From: Bacilli bacterium
GTDB lineage: Bacteria > Bacillota_I > Bacilli_A > RF39 > UBA660
NCBI GenBank assembly: GCA_017525035.1
Contig: JAFXTH010000020.1
Coordinates: 1-46,080, forward strand
Length of the DNA stretch: 46,080 bases
Direction of reading: 5' to 3'
Below are positions 16,573 through 25,119 of the stretch, in pieces (position 1 is the stretch's first letter; each line of letters opens with the position of its first letter). The translations under genes were made by a program, and so were the position numbers. Under the pieces are notes generated by a model, which saw only the letters and a list, made by a program, of their open reading frames with translations, did no database searches and was not told the origin of the DNA.

Positions 16573-17505
16573 TTACCTACTAAATACTTTACTTATTATC
16601 CACCAATAATTTCTTCTTAAGCAATGCAAATATAATCTTTTAGTAAATTTACATTTCTTAATATATTTATTCTTATACCATTTTGGATATTTTTCTTCCA
16701 CTTTATTTTTCAAATCAAAGAATTTTTTCTTCTTTTCAGGATCTCTTGATTTAACTATCTTAATCATTAAATCTACAAGAATACTATCAATATACATAAA
16801 TTCTAATTCTTCAAGATATCCTTCTTTTCTAAAACTTTCATCTATCATAGTAATAGCTGTATATAAATCATAATTAGTATAATTTATAACATTAGTAGTA
16901 CCTTTATTATTATTTCTATAATAATAAAGAGGATCATCAATTTTAACTATTTTATTTGCTTTTAATAAAAGTTTTGGAATTAGTGCTACATCTTCAAAAA
17001 ACATTCCTTTTGGATACAAATCATTCTTAAAATATTCTTTTTTAAATACTTTATTAGTTGAATGAAATCCCATCATTAAAACATCATTTATATGACCTTT
17101 TAAGTATGTTCCAGCTTGTCCTTTATGTTGATGATATGTTTTATCTGGATCAATTCTCATAAAGTCGCAAATAACTATATCTGCTTTTTCTTTTTCAAGT
17201 GTACCAACCATTGTTTCAACAAAATCATCACGTGCATAATCATCACTATCAGCAAACATAATATATTTACCAACAGCTCTTTTTATAGCAACATTTCTAG
17301 TATCACCAGGCCCAGAATTTTCTTTATCTATCAATATAATTTTGTCACCATAGCTTTTTAATACTTCTAAACTATTATCTTTAGATCCATCATTAACTGC
17401 TATAATCTCATACTTATATTTAGTTTTCTGATTTATAAGACTATCAATACATTCTTTGACATAACTTTCGTTGTTATACACTGGAATAATGATTGAAACG
17501 TCCAT
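16573..17505 (-). CDS. GT2-family glycosyltransferase
   Basis: A 310-residue GT-A transferase acting on the cytoplasmic side. It opens with VSIIIPVYNNESYVKECIDS, has NDGSKDNSLE (about 37-46), the GPGDTRNVAI motif, and the metal-binding FADSDDY (DxD, about 90-96). FEDVALIPKLL near 167-177 supplies the usual acidic catalytic region. The C terminus is basic (KNKYIKKCKFTKR), typical of attachment to the membrane face. ATG at 17505 follows AGAGGTGAT. It lies 4 bases from its neighbours on each side. The sugar donor cannot be determined. Confidence 0.92.
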   Translation of the reverse strand: MDVSIIIPVYNNESYVKECIDSLINQKTKYKYEIIAVNDGSKDNSLEVLKSYGDKIILIDKENSGPGDTRNVAIKRAVGKYIMFADSDDYARDDFVETMVGTLEKEKADIVICDFMRIDPDKTYHQHKGQAGTYLKGHINDVLMMGFHSTNKVFKKEYFKNDLYPKGMFFEDVALIPKLLLKANKIVKIDDPLYYYRNNNKGTTNVINYTNYDLYTAITMIDESFRKEGYLEELEFMYIDSILVDLMIKIVKSRDPEKKKKFFDLKNKVEEKYPKWYKNKYIKKCKFTKRLYLHCLRRNYWWIISKVFSR

Positions 17506-17509
17506 ATAA

Positions 17510-18295
17510 TCACCTCTTCTCGCTTTTTATTAAAGCTTTATACTCTCTTTCCCCTCTATTAAATAATTTAATAAACTGTCTTACAGTAAAATTCTTTTTA
17601 TAATATTTATGCTTTGTAATTACAAAGTACCAAAGATACATAAAATATGTATGTGGAAACAAACGATACATAAGCGCTCCCCTTGAAACAACACCTATCT
17701 CATTCCATATTTCACCAGTAGTTTCTTCTTCTGGATGACTATTTACCACAATAGGCACATGTTTTATTTTTAATCCTTTATTATATGCATCGCTTAAAAA
17801 TATATTCTCTTCTCCACAAACAAATGGAGCTTTAATTCCAAAGTGTTCATCAAAGCGCAAATTAATATCTTCAATACTTTTTCTTCTAAAAGTTATTTGA
17901 CATGAACAAACTGACATAAGTGCTAACTTCTTATATTTAAAACTTTTGTTACTACCTAAAATTTGATTTCCTCTTTTTAAGTTAAAAATAATAATATCAG
18001 CACTAGGATCATCTTCATATGCCTTTTCAATATTTTTAATAGCATCATCAAAGAAGGTAATATCATCATCTGTAATTACCTCTATATCCCCAGTTGCATG
18101 TTCTAAAAGTCTATTACGTGATTTAGATACACCCTTTTCATTATAAGAATACATTATGTAGTTTCCTTGCTTATCAATTTTCTCTTTAGGCATAAATTGA
18201 TTAACAATAACTGCATCTTTAACATTCTTCTTAGGTAACTCTAAATCATTAATACTTTTTGTTTTCATTGTAGATACTAACATTTGTACTTTCAT
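17510..18295 (-). CDS. GT2-like glycosyltransferase (divergent)
   Basis: A 261-residue protein with GT-A features but without the usual opening SIIIPVYN. It begins MKVQMLVSTMKTKS, has SYNEKGVSKSRNRLLEHATGD split over 59-79 as the substrate loop, the DxD-like VITDDDITFFDD (about 74-85), and FVCGEENIFLSDAY (about 159-172) as the likely catalytic acidic patch. Short GT2-like proteins of this kind sit beside ordinary GT2s in polysaccharide loci. It is tightly packed, 4 bases from both neighbours, with start ATG at 18295 after AGGTAGTTTT. Its exact donor and acceptor are unknown. Confidence 0.75.
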   Translation of the reverse strand: MKVQMLVSTMKTKSINDLELPKKNVKDAVIVNQFMPKEKIDKQGNYIMYSYNEKGVSKSRNRLLEHATGDIEVITDDDITFFDDAIKNIEKAYEDDPSADIIIFNLKRGNQILGSNKSFKYKKLALMSVCSCQITFRRKSIEDINLRFDEHFGIKAPFVCGEENIFLSDAYNKGLKIKHVPIVVNSHPEEETTGEIWNEIGVVSRGALMYRLFPHTYFMYLWYFVITKHKYYKKNFTVRQFIKLFNRGEREYKALIKSEKR

Positions 18296-18299
18296 AAAA

Positions 18300-19304
18300 C
18301 TACCTATCCAATTTCTTAAATTTCTTATTAAGTCTCTTATTAGTAAATAGCATCTTTATAAATGGTGAACACATTTTAAATGACCATTTATGTGCTACTG
18401 CTTTATATGCTATTTTATAAGGTCTAGACTTCTTAAAATATTTATTCTTTCTATTCAGTGTCTTAATATATTTTGAATAAACATCATAAGCTTTCTTCTT
18501 ATCTTTCTTATCCTTCAACATTGTTATTCTAAACATTCTATAAATACAATGTGTTAGAAATATATAATCAAGTTCTTCTTTATATTCATCATACTTATTA
18601 TCTTTAATAAAAGCTTCCTTAATTAACTTCTGAGAATCAATCAAATTAACTAATTTATTGTATGAATCTGTTGAAGTTAAACCACCTTCAGCAAGAATAT
18701 AATGATAAACTACTTTATTAATATATGTAATTTTATTAGCTCTAGCCATTGTTAATATAGTTATTAACATGTCTTCAGAAATAAATGTGAAGATGAACGA
18801 ATTCTTATCCAAAAAAGATTTTCTAAATATCTTATTCCAAATGGCAGGTTTAATAAGCAATATATCTTTATGTTCTTTTAAATTACCAGAATAATCTTGA
18901 TATATTCCTCTCATTACTTTTTGTTCTTCACCAGTATGCTCAATATAATCACCAATTACTACATCACTATCATTTTTAGATATTTCTTGAACAAAATTAT
19001 ATAATGTATCATTTTCAAGATAATCATCTGCATCACAAAAATAGATGTATTCTCCCTTAGAATTCTCAAAACCTTTTATTCTTGCATAATTAGGTCCTTG
19101 TCTTTTCTCGCTTAAGATAGTAAATCTACTATCACCACTAATTAATTTTTCTATATATTTTCTAGAATTATCAGTAGAATTATTATCAACAAGAAATACT
19201 TCGAAGTTTTTATATGTTTGTTTTTTTAGTGATTTAATAAGTAAATCAGCTTTTTTATAAACATTATAAACAGGTACAACAACGCTTATTAAAATGTTTT
19301 CCAT
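18300..19304 (-). CDS. GT2-family glycosyltransferase
   Basis: A 334-residue GT-A transferase: ISVVVPVYNVYKKADLLIKS at the start, VDNNSTDNSRKYIE, the GPNYARIKG loop, and DxD in YFCDADDYLEND (about 88-99). SEDMLITILTMAR near 173-185 is the catalytic acidic segment. The C-terminal third is Lys-rich (KKSRPYKIAYKAVAHK), as in membrane-face polysaccharide transferases. ATG at 19304 shares one base with the stop of the preceding gene (TAATG) and has GGAGTGGGG upstream, so translation is coupled. Donor unknown. Confidence 0.9.
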   Translation of the reverse strand: MENILISVVVPVYNVYKKADLLIKSLKKQTYKNFEVFLVDNNSTDNSRKYIEKLISGDSRFTILSEKRQGPNYARIKGFENSKGEYIYFCDADDYLENDTLYNFVQEISKNDSDVVIGDYIEHTGEEQKVMRGIYQDYSGNLKEHKDILLIKPAIWNKIFRKSFLDKNSFIFTFISEDMLITILTMARANKITYINKVVYHYILAEGGLTSTDSYNKLVNLIDSQKLIKEAFIKDNKYDEYKEELDYIFLTHCIYRMFRITMLKDKKDKKKAYDVYSKYIKTLNRKNKYFKKSRPYKIAYKAVAHKWSFKMCSPFIKMLFTNKRLNKKFKKLDR

Positions 19305-21472
19305 TATTCCCCACTCCTTCTAAGTACAAGAATATCATTCTTATCATAAACAATATCATAAGAATCCTTAATCTTATCATAAGCATCTTTATGCTTGCTT
19401 CCAAGCACAATATAATCTACTTTATATTCACTTAACATTTTTCTAATGCCACACCAATTTTCGTCGTACTCGCCATCTTTAATATATGGCTTTATGCTAT
19501 CAAAATCATATTTACCAGATGATTCAAAATAAACATGTAATAACATTTTATTTTTCAAAGTATTGTTATCATTTAAATATTTTACAAACACTCTACGATC
19601 TACTAACTTATAAAGGTCATTTGGATCTTTATCTATCATAGATAATCCAATAGTGTCTAAAGAGAAGTATACTATTGGTTTTTCATCTGTTAGTTTAGTT
19701 CCAATAATTTCATTAACTTCGTCATTAGCAGCCACTATATTCTTAGGTAACTTATAAAGTATATCCATGTTTTTATAATCTGGTGTTTTAAATAATGATA
19801 CATAAGAATAAACAGATACGCAAAGAAGTAATGCATAAGGAATTCCTATATACTTCATGCATTTATTAATTGGTTTAATATTAAATCCTTTAACCCATTC
19901 AAAGAACCACATTATTCCATATATTGCATAGAATGTATTAAAGAATAAATATACTCTAAGTGCTAAATTAAGTGTTACAATCGATAATCCAGAACTAACA
20001 AGTGGATTATTAAACAATACAAAATAAATTACAAATACTATATAATGTATTTCTTTTCTTTTATATTTAAATCCATATATAGCAAAGAATAATAATCCAC
20101 CATACATGAATATAGAATGCGTAATTAATACTACACCTGTATTTAATACTGATGTCTTTTTATCAACCATATATCTAGTTGCTGTTCCAAAAATATCATA
20201 ATCTTTATCTATTTCAAGATCTTTAATTGTTACTTTCTCAGATATACAAAGATTATCTGTTGCCATTATTTTGGAATCAGAAACTTCATCCTGATCAGTA
20301 AATGGTCTTGATACAATCTTAGAAAAGTCATCAGATGAATCAAGATGATCATCATTCGCTTCTTTATAACTAGGTAGCAAAATTAAACCAATTGGAATTA
20401 TAAAAATTAGTAATATTGCTACAACACGTGATAACTTTTTAACAAAATCAAATCTAATTATGTACCATATTAATAATAATATTAATAATGAAAGTGAAAC
20501 AATCAATATACTTCTATTGCTTTCAAGTAAATACAAGCATCCCAATAAATATGTTGGAATACCAAGTAAAAAGACTGTTTTTAATTTATCGTAGTTTTTC
20601 TTTAAAGAACTTGCTATAAATAATGAAATTATAAATACAACAGATGTATATAAAACAACTGATGAACATGCCGCTGCAGCTGCAAATGCAAGATAATAAA
20701 GCCACAAGTTTTTAGAATCTTTAAGTGCCTTATAAGCAAAATACAATAAGTAAATTGGGAATAACACATAAACTATAAATGTATGACAGAATGGTGCTCT
20801 AAAGAAATATGTGAATAGTGTTAATACGAAGATACTAATCATATTATTTATATAGTTCTTCTTTGAAATCCTTACTATTCCAAGTGCAGTAATTGCCATG
20901 AAATAATAAGCCATAAAAGTAAATGGCCAAATAAGCACTAAATATGCAGGTGCTATTTCAAATATGTTTGCAAAATAGCTAGACTGCAAATAAAAGGACA
21001 TATATTTATAATAGTTCTGTAAATCAGATATTCCAGTATAAGGATTAATCATTGAAAGTTTATCTGTCTTTGTAGAACTATTAGTTAAAACACTATAGAA
21101 ATATGAATCATATAAGTCTGCATATCCAAAATCCAAGAATAATGCAAAAATAAGAGTAAAGATTACTGCAATAACAAACGCTAACACTTCTTTTTTAGAA
21201 AACTTAAATAAAAGTTTATTCTTAATTGAATACCATAAACTTGCAAAGCAAATAATCGAATAAACTGTTCCAGATATCATCATCCAATTTGATGACAATC
21301 TAAAATACATTGGAATAAAACTTAACACAAAGAATATAACTATATTAGCCATATACCCTAGTCCCAATGATATTTCATGTGAAAGTGATGTTTTCTTATT
21401 TATAAGTATTCCAAAGCTTTTTGAACTAAAAAGAAGGAATATTAGAATAACTAACAACTTTAAAACTATCAT
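19304..21472 (-). CDS. Large polytopic membrane protein, GT-C-like (paralogue of the 14679 product)
   Basis: A 722-residue protein with about fourteen membrane helices and a soluble C-terminal domain of roughly 150 residues. The loop after the fourth helix has FGYADLYDSYFYSVLTNSS and KLSMINPYTGISD, matching the loop of the 14679 product. The C-terminal VDYIVLGSKHKD and NDILVLRRSGE also match. A second extracytoplasmic loop (about 364-415) is rich in Asp and Ser. Likely an undecaprenyl-linked sugar transferase or polymerase of the glycan locus; no Wzy-type polymerase is otherwise recognisable, so one of the two paralogues might do that job. ATG at 21472 follows AAAGGAGAC. Confidence 0.68.
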   Translation of the reverse strand: MIVLKLLVILIFLLFSSKSFGILINKKTSLSHEISLGLGYMANIVIFFVLSFIPMYFRLSSNWMMISGTVYSIICFASLWYSIKNKLLFKFSKKEVLAFVIAVIFTLIFALFLDFGYADLYDSYFYSVLTNSSTKTDKLSMINPYTGISDLQNYYKYMSFYLQSSYFANIFEIAPAYLVLIWPFTFMAYYFMAITALGIVRISKKNYINNMISIFVLTLFTYFFRAPFCHTFIVYVLFPIYLLYFAYKALKDSKNLWLYYLAFAAAAACSSVVLYTSVVFIISLFIASSLKKNYDKLKTVFLLGIPTYLLGCLYLLESNRSILIVSLSLLILLLIWYIIRFDFVKKLSRVVAILLIFIIPIGLILLPSYKEANDDHLDSSDDFSKIVSRPFTDQDEVSDSKIMATDNLCISEKVTIKDLEIDKDYDIFGTATRYMVDKKTSVLNTGVVLITHSIFMYGGLLFFAIYGFKYKRKEIHYIVFVIYFVLFNNPLVSSGLSIVTLNLALRVYLFFNTFYAIYGIMWFFEWVKGFNIKPINKCMKYIGIPYALLLCVSVYSYVSLFKTPDYKNMDILYKLPKNIVAANDEVNEIIGTKLTDEKPIVYFSLDTIGLSMIDKDPNDLYKLVDRRVFVKYLNDNNTLKNKMLLHVYFESSGKYDFDSIKPYIKDGEYDENWCGIRKMLSEYKVDYIVLGSKHKDAYDKIKDSYDIVYDKNDILVLRRSGE

Positions 21473-21508
21473 GCTATGTCTCCTTTCTTTAAATATTTAT
21501 TTAAAATA

Positions 21509-21850
21509 TTACTTACTATTATGCTGACTTTTTAATATACTAACCTCTTGCATTAATATTGTTATTCTTCTTTTTAACTCTGCAATTATTATTGTTAATA
21601 GCATAGTAATTAAAAGAAGAACGGCCATAATAATTCCAATTATAAAATTGGATGTTGTTTCAAATCCTATTGACTTAGTAAAAATTGAAACAAAACTTGG
21701 CGCTGTGCCAACAAGAATAATAACTATTGCTGCAAAAAACCAAAATAATGAATATTTAATTGGCATTTTCTTTTTATAAATCCAAAACAATGTAACAAGG
21801 ATTAATAATGTCCCAAATACTATTAATGTTATCATTAAGTTTTTATTCAT
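21509..21850 (-). CDS. DUF2304 family membrane protein
   Basis: From the ATG at 21850 (RBS AAGGGTGAT) it has 113 residues with three membrane helices (about 5-20, 26-44 and 67-95) and a C-terminal coiled segment (ELKRRITILMQEVSILKSQ). The motif KYSLFWFFAAIVIILVG is typical of DUF2304. Such proteins usually sit directly beside a polyprenyl-phosphate glycosyltransferase in glycan loci, as here with an 8-base overlap, and probably help flip or present its product. A longer frame upstream would overlap the previous gene more and lacks an RBS. Confidence 0.82.
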   Translation of the reverse strand: MNKNLMITLIVFGTLLILVTLFWIYKKKMPIKYSLFWFFAAIVIILVGTAPSFVSIFTKSIGFETTSNFIIGIIMAVLLLITMLLTIIIAELKRRITILMQEVSILKSQHNSK

Positions 21851-22562
21851 TTCTATCACCCTTTTTTGCAAATATTACATTTAAAATTACATTTATCATA
21901 TAGTAAGCATTCTTCCATGTATGTATTGACGATCTTCCTTGTTTTCTTTCGTTCATCTCTACTGGAATTTCCTCTACTTTATACTTAGAAAGCAATGCCT
22001 CCGTTGTTGATATAGGTTCTGGATATTCAAGAGGATATGCCTTTGAAAAACTTTTAATAAGTTTTTTATTAATAGCCCTATAACCACTTGTTGTATCATA
22101 TATTTTCTTTCTAGTTTTTAATTTAATAAAGAAAGAAACTATTTTAATTCCTATTCTTCTTGTAGCAGAAGATTTAAACCCTGTTAAGTTTTTGTTTATA
22201 AATCTAGACCCAATAGCCATATCTGCTCTTTCATTAACTAGTGGTTCAATTAAACTTTCAATATAACTAATGTCATGTTGACCATCACCATCAAACTGAA
22301 CAGCAATGTCATAATCATTTATATAAGCATATTTATAACCAGTTTGAACTGCTCCACCTATTCCTAAATTAGTCAATAAATTAACATGTGGAATATTGTT
22401 ATCATCCAATATCTTTTCAGTATTATCACTACTTCCATCATTAATAACTATAACATCTACTTTCATTTTACCTTTTTTGTTATAGTCCATTATTGACTTA
22501 TATGTTGTTAAAATACTCTTCTCTTCATTATATGCTGGTATTACTATCAAAACTTTTTTCAT
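21843..22562 (-). CDS. GT2 polyprenyl-phosphate glycosyltransferase (DPM1-like)
   Basis: A 239-residue GT2 protein of the dolichyl/undecaprenyl-phosphate mannosyl- or glucosyl-transferase type. Motifs: VLIVIPAYNEEKSI, VINDGSSDNTE, NLGIGGAVQTGYKYA and the DxD-type VQFDGDGQHD (about 88-97), then MAIGSRF and DTTSGYRAINKK, which are characteristic of DPM1-like enzymes. No membrane helices, so it likely loads sugars onto undecaprenyl phosphate at the inner face. That lipid-linked sugar would feed the GT-C-like membrane proteins downstream, a division of labour known from other loci. ATG at 22562 follows GAGGTGA. Confidence 0.92.
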   Translation of the reverse strand: MKKVLIVIPAYNEEKSILTTYKSIMDYNKKGKMKVDVIVINDGSSDNTEKILDDNNIPHVNLLTNLGIGGAVQTGYKYAYINDYDIAVQFDGDGQHDISYIESLIEPLVNERADMAIGSRFINKNLTGFKSSATRRIGIKIVSFFIKLKTRKKIYDTTSGYRAINKKLIKSFSKAYPLEYPEPISTTEALLSKYKVEEIPVEMNERKQGRSSIHTWKNAYYMINVILNVIFAKKGDRNE

Positions 22563-22573
22563 ATTTTCACCTC

Positions 22574-24079
22574 TTATCCTCGACTAACTACTTTCTTACA
22601 AATATCTATAGTATCTTTAAATGTACCCTTATCAAATATTATTCCTACTATTAACAATATAACAAATGTTACAGCTGTTATGCAAATACTCCACAATAAC
22701 CATGCAAGATATCCAGAAGTACTTATATCAATAAATGTTGATAAATAACATAATATTAAAGATGTAATTGCAAACACTACAATTCTTCTAATTGCACGTA
22801 TATGTTTTATCTGTAACAAGTATTTATTTGTATACCATATAAAGTTACATGTTCTATAAACCACTGCTAACAAGCAACCTATTAATGCACCATATATACC
22901 AAATATTGGTATAAATATTAATTGTCCGATAATATTAAGTAACATTTCTACTACAGCATATTTTTTTGTTTGTTTAAAATGACCGCTAGCATTAACAAGC
23001 ATTCTTGCAGGCACCTTAATATTATTTAAAATACCTACTAAAACAAATAAATATCCAAGTACTGGTAGTGAATAATTAATATCTGTCATATTTCTTGTGT
23101 ATATTGAAATAAATGGCATTATCATTACAAATGTAACAATATATAAGGTAAATATAGCAATAAAGAAGCCCCATTCAAACACATTATAAGATTTTTGTAA
23201 AACATCTGTTTCTTTCTTTGCAATAACATCACCAAAAGATGCATAGATTCCATTAGATACAATACTTGAAAGCATATTAAGGCCTGAGAACACTAATAAA
23301 TAAACCGAAAATACTGAAGCATTAGCAAGTCCTAATATCAAAGATACTAAAAGTACCGAACTATTATTAACTACTAATGCAGTAATCTCATGAATTACAG
23401 CATCTTTTCTTTGAGATATTGCGTTAAATAACGGCTTTTCGCCTTTATTTATAAACGCATAATGTCTTTTGAAATGAATCCACAAGAATAGAACACGTGT
23501 AATATATACTGCCATAGCACCAAACTCAACAAGCACAATATTACACTTAAGTTTAATCAATACGATTGAAATTATAATATTAAATATATTACCTAGCCCC
23601 TGAGCAATTGAAACTAAATAATTTTTTTGATCAGCACTAAATAATGCTTGATATTTACCAATAAAGTAAAATTCTGATACTCCACATAAACCAAGCATTA
23701 CAACTAATAAAAATGCAACTAGTGGATTAACATCATTACTAATAAAAAGTGGATAAATAAATGCAACCATAAGCATTATAAAAGAAGCATAATTACCTGC
23801 TTTTATAAACATTTTCTTAGTAGCATTAAATATTCCACTTAACTTTTTATAATTTTTATCTGCAAGTGGCTTGTACATAACATATGTACTAGCACTAGCA
23901 ATACCTGCTCCTGTTGTTTGAGCATATGTAACCGTTTGTTTAATTGTTTGAATAAGTCCATTAATACTAGATCCATAATTAGAAATAATAAGTGGTGGAA
24001 GCAAAAAACCAGTTAATATCCCTATTAACTGTTGAATAACGTTAAAAATTAAATTTTTTAAACTTTTTTTTGCTCTCAT
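22574..24079 (-). CDS. Polysaccharide flippase (MOP superfamily, Wzx-like)
   Basis: A 501-residue protein with about fourteen membrane helices. The N terminus (SLKNLIFNVIQQLIGILTGF, then PPLIISNYGSSINGLIQ) is the typical opening of oligosaccharide flippases in the MOP superfamily. It would move undecaprenyl-linked oligosaccharide to the outer face. ATG at 24079 follows TTAGGTGAG. It stands 11 bases before the DPM1-like gene and supports a flippase-dependent assembly route for the glycan encoded here. Confidence 0.9.
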   Translation of the reverse strand: MRAKKSLKNLIFNVIQQLIGILTGFLLPPLIISNYGSSINGLIQTIKQTVTYAQTTGAGIASASTYVMYKPLADKNYKKLSGIFNATKKMFIKAGNYASFIMLMVAFIYPLFISNDVNPLVAFLLVVMLGLCGVSEFYFIGKYQALFSADQKNYLVSIAQGLGNIFNIIISIVLIKLKCNIVLVEFGAMAVYITRVLFLWIHFKRHYAFINKGEKPLFNAISQRKDAVIHEITALVVNNSSVLLVSLILGLANASVFSVYLLVFSGLNMLSSIVSNGIYASFGDVIAKKETDVLQKSYNVFEWGFFIAIFTLYIVTFVMIMPFISIYTRNMTDINYSLPVLGYLFVLVGILNNIKVPARMLVNASGHFKQTKKYAVVEMLLNIIGQLIFIPIFGIYGALIGCLLAVVYRTCNFIWYTNKYLLQIKHIRAIRRIVVFAITSLILCYLSTFIDISTSGYLAWLLWSICITAVTFVILLIVGIIFDKGTFKDTIDICKKVVSRG

Positions 24080-24136
24080 ATCTCACCTAATGTATATATA
24101 TAATTATTCCATTTTCAATAAGAAAAGTCAAATAAT

Positions 24137-24964
24137 CTAAATATCTATTATTGTAATTTCAGGCGAAAAAAGAAAGTTTAAACACCTGAATTTATTTCTA
24201 TGTGATAACTTCATAATACCGCTAGATATAACAAAGTTAGTTTTATCAATTTTATATTTGCCATAGCTTTTTTTACAAACAAGTCTATGTCCATGAGTTG
24301 GTGAAAAGAAACCATATCCTCTCATAACCTTTTTTAATATATTTGGGGTAATCCCACCATGCGTATGACCAGATATCACCAAATCAACATATCTTGAACA
24401 TTTAAGGTTATTAAATACTTCTTCTTTAATCAATTCAATTGGTGAATGAGATAATAAAACAGTATATCCTTTAGGATTAAAATCTATTTTATCATTAATA
24501 TATTTAATCAAATAATCCTTATTATGCTCATTAAAAACATCATAATACTCATATGTATAAGAAAGTCCGATAAAGTTAATGCCATCAATTTTTACAAGTT
24601 CATTGTCTAAAACATAAACATTTTTTACTTTCCTTACTTTATCATAAACATCTTTATTGATACGATGATCATTATAAACATTATCATATAATTCATGATT
24701 ACCAATGGACATTATAACAGGACAAATATTTCCTAACTTTTCTAACCAATCACAAAATAAACCTTCATCATAAATATATTTCTCATCAAATATGTCTCCA
24801 GGCATACATATAAAATCTGGTTTAAAGGTTTCTGTTTTTGACAGAATTTTATTAAGCTTCTTAATATTCTTTCTACTATAATAATGAATATCTGAAAGAA
24901 CTACAATTCTTTTATTTCTAGGTTTATCATCTTTAATGTCATAAAAAAAATTAGATATCTTCAT
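24137..24964 (-). CDS. Calcineurin-like metallophosphoesterase (YkuE-like)
   Basis: From the ATG at 24964 it has 275 residues (a TTG four codons upstream is possible but lies too close to the AAGGG site). The five metal-binding motifs are in order: LSDIH (D-x-H), MPGDIFD (GD), IGNHELYDN (GNHE), LSHSPIE, and ISGHTHGG. The family includes membrane-linked UDP-sugar or lipid phosphatases such as YkuE. It precedes the glycan genes on the same strand, 57 bases from the flippase, and has its own promoter at 25010-25038. It may act on a lipid or nucleotide-sugar intermediate of this locus, but that is context only. Confidence 0.9.
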   Translation of the reverse strand: MKISNFFYDIKDDKPRNKRIVVLSDIHYYSRKNIKKLNKILSKTETFKPDFICMPGDIFDEKYIYDEGLFCDWLEKLGNICPVIMSIGNHELYDNVYNDHRINKDVYDKVRKVKNVYVLDNELVKIDGINFIGLSYTYEYYDVFNEHNKDYLIKYINDKIDFNPKGYTVLLSHSPIELIKEEVFNNLKCSRYVDLVISGHTHGGITPNILKKVMRGYGFFSPTHGHRLVCKKSYGKYKIDKTNFVISSGIMKLSHRNKFRCLNFLFSPEITIIDI

Positions 24965-25009
24965 AACTCTTGTCAAACCCTTCTAAAATCAACATCAGAT
25001 TCCTATTCA

Positions 25010-25038
25010 ATTATATTATAAATTAAGATACAATACAA
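25010..25038 (-). promoter_or_regulatory. Promoter for the metallophosphoesterase and probably the glycan operon
   Basis: TTGTAT (25033-25038), 17-bp spacer and TATAAT (25010-25015) on the minus strand, about 45 bases upstream of the ATG at 24964. No other clear promoter or terminator was seen down to 13912. Confidence 0.65.
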
Positions 25039-25058
25039 CTTTAAAACGCTTATCTTTC

Positions 25059-25087
25059 TTTACTTTTATGGCATTTTTATTTATAAT
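25059..25087 (+). promoter_or_regulatory. Promoter for the HerA-like ATPase
   Basis: TTTACT (25059-25064), a 17-bp spacer and a perfect TATAAT (25082-25087), about 30 bases upstream of the preferred start. It is divergent from the promoter at 25010-25038. Confidence 0.6.
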
Positions 25088-25119
25088 TTAGGTGGAAACA
25101 TTTATTGATGGAGGTTAAC

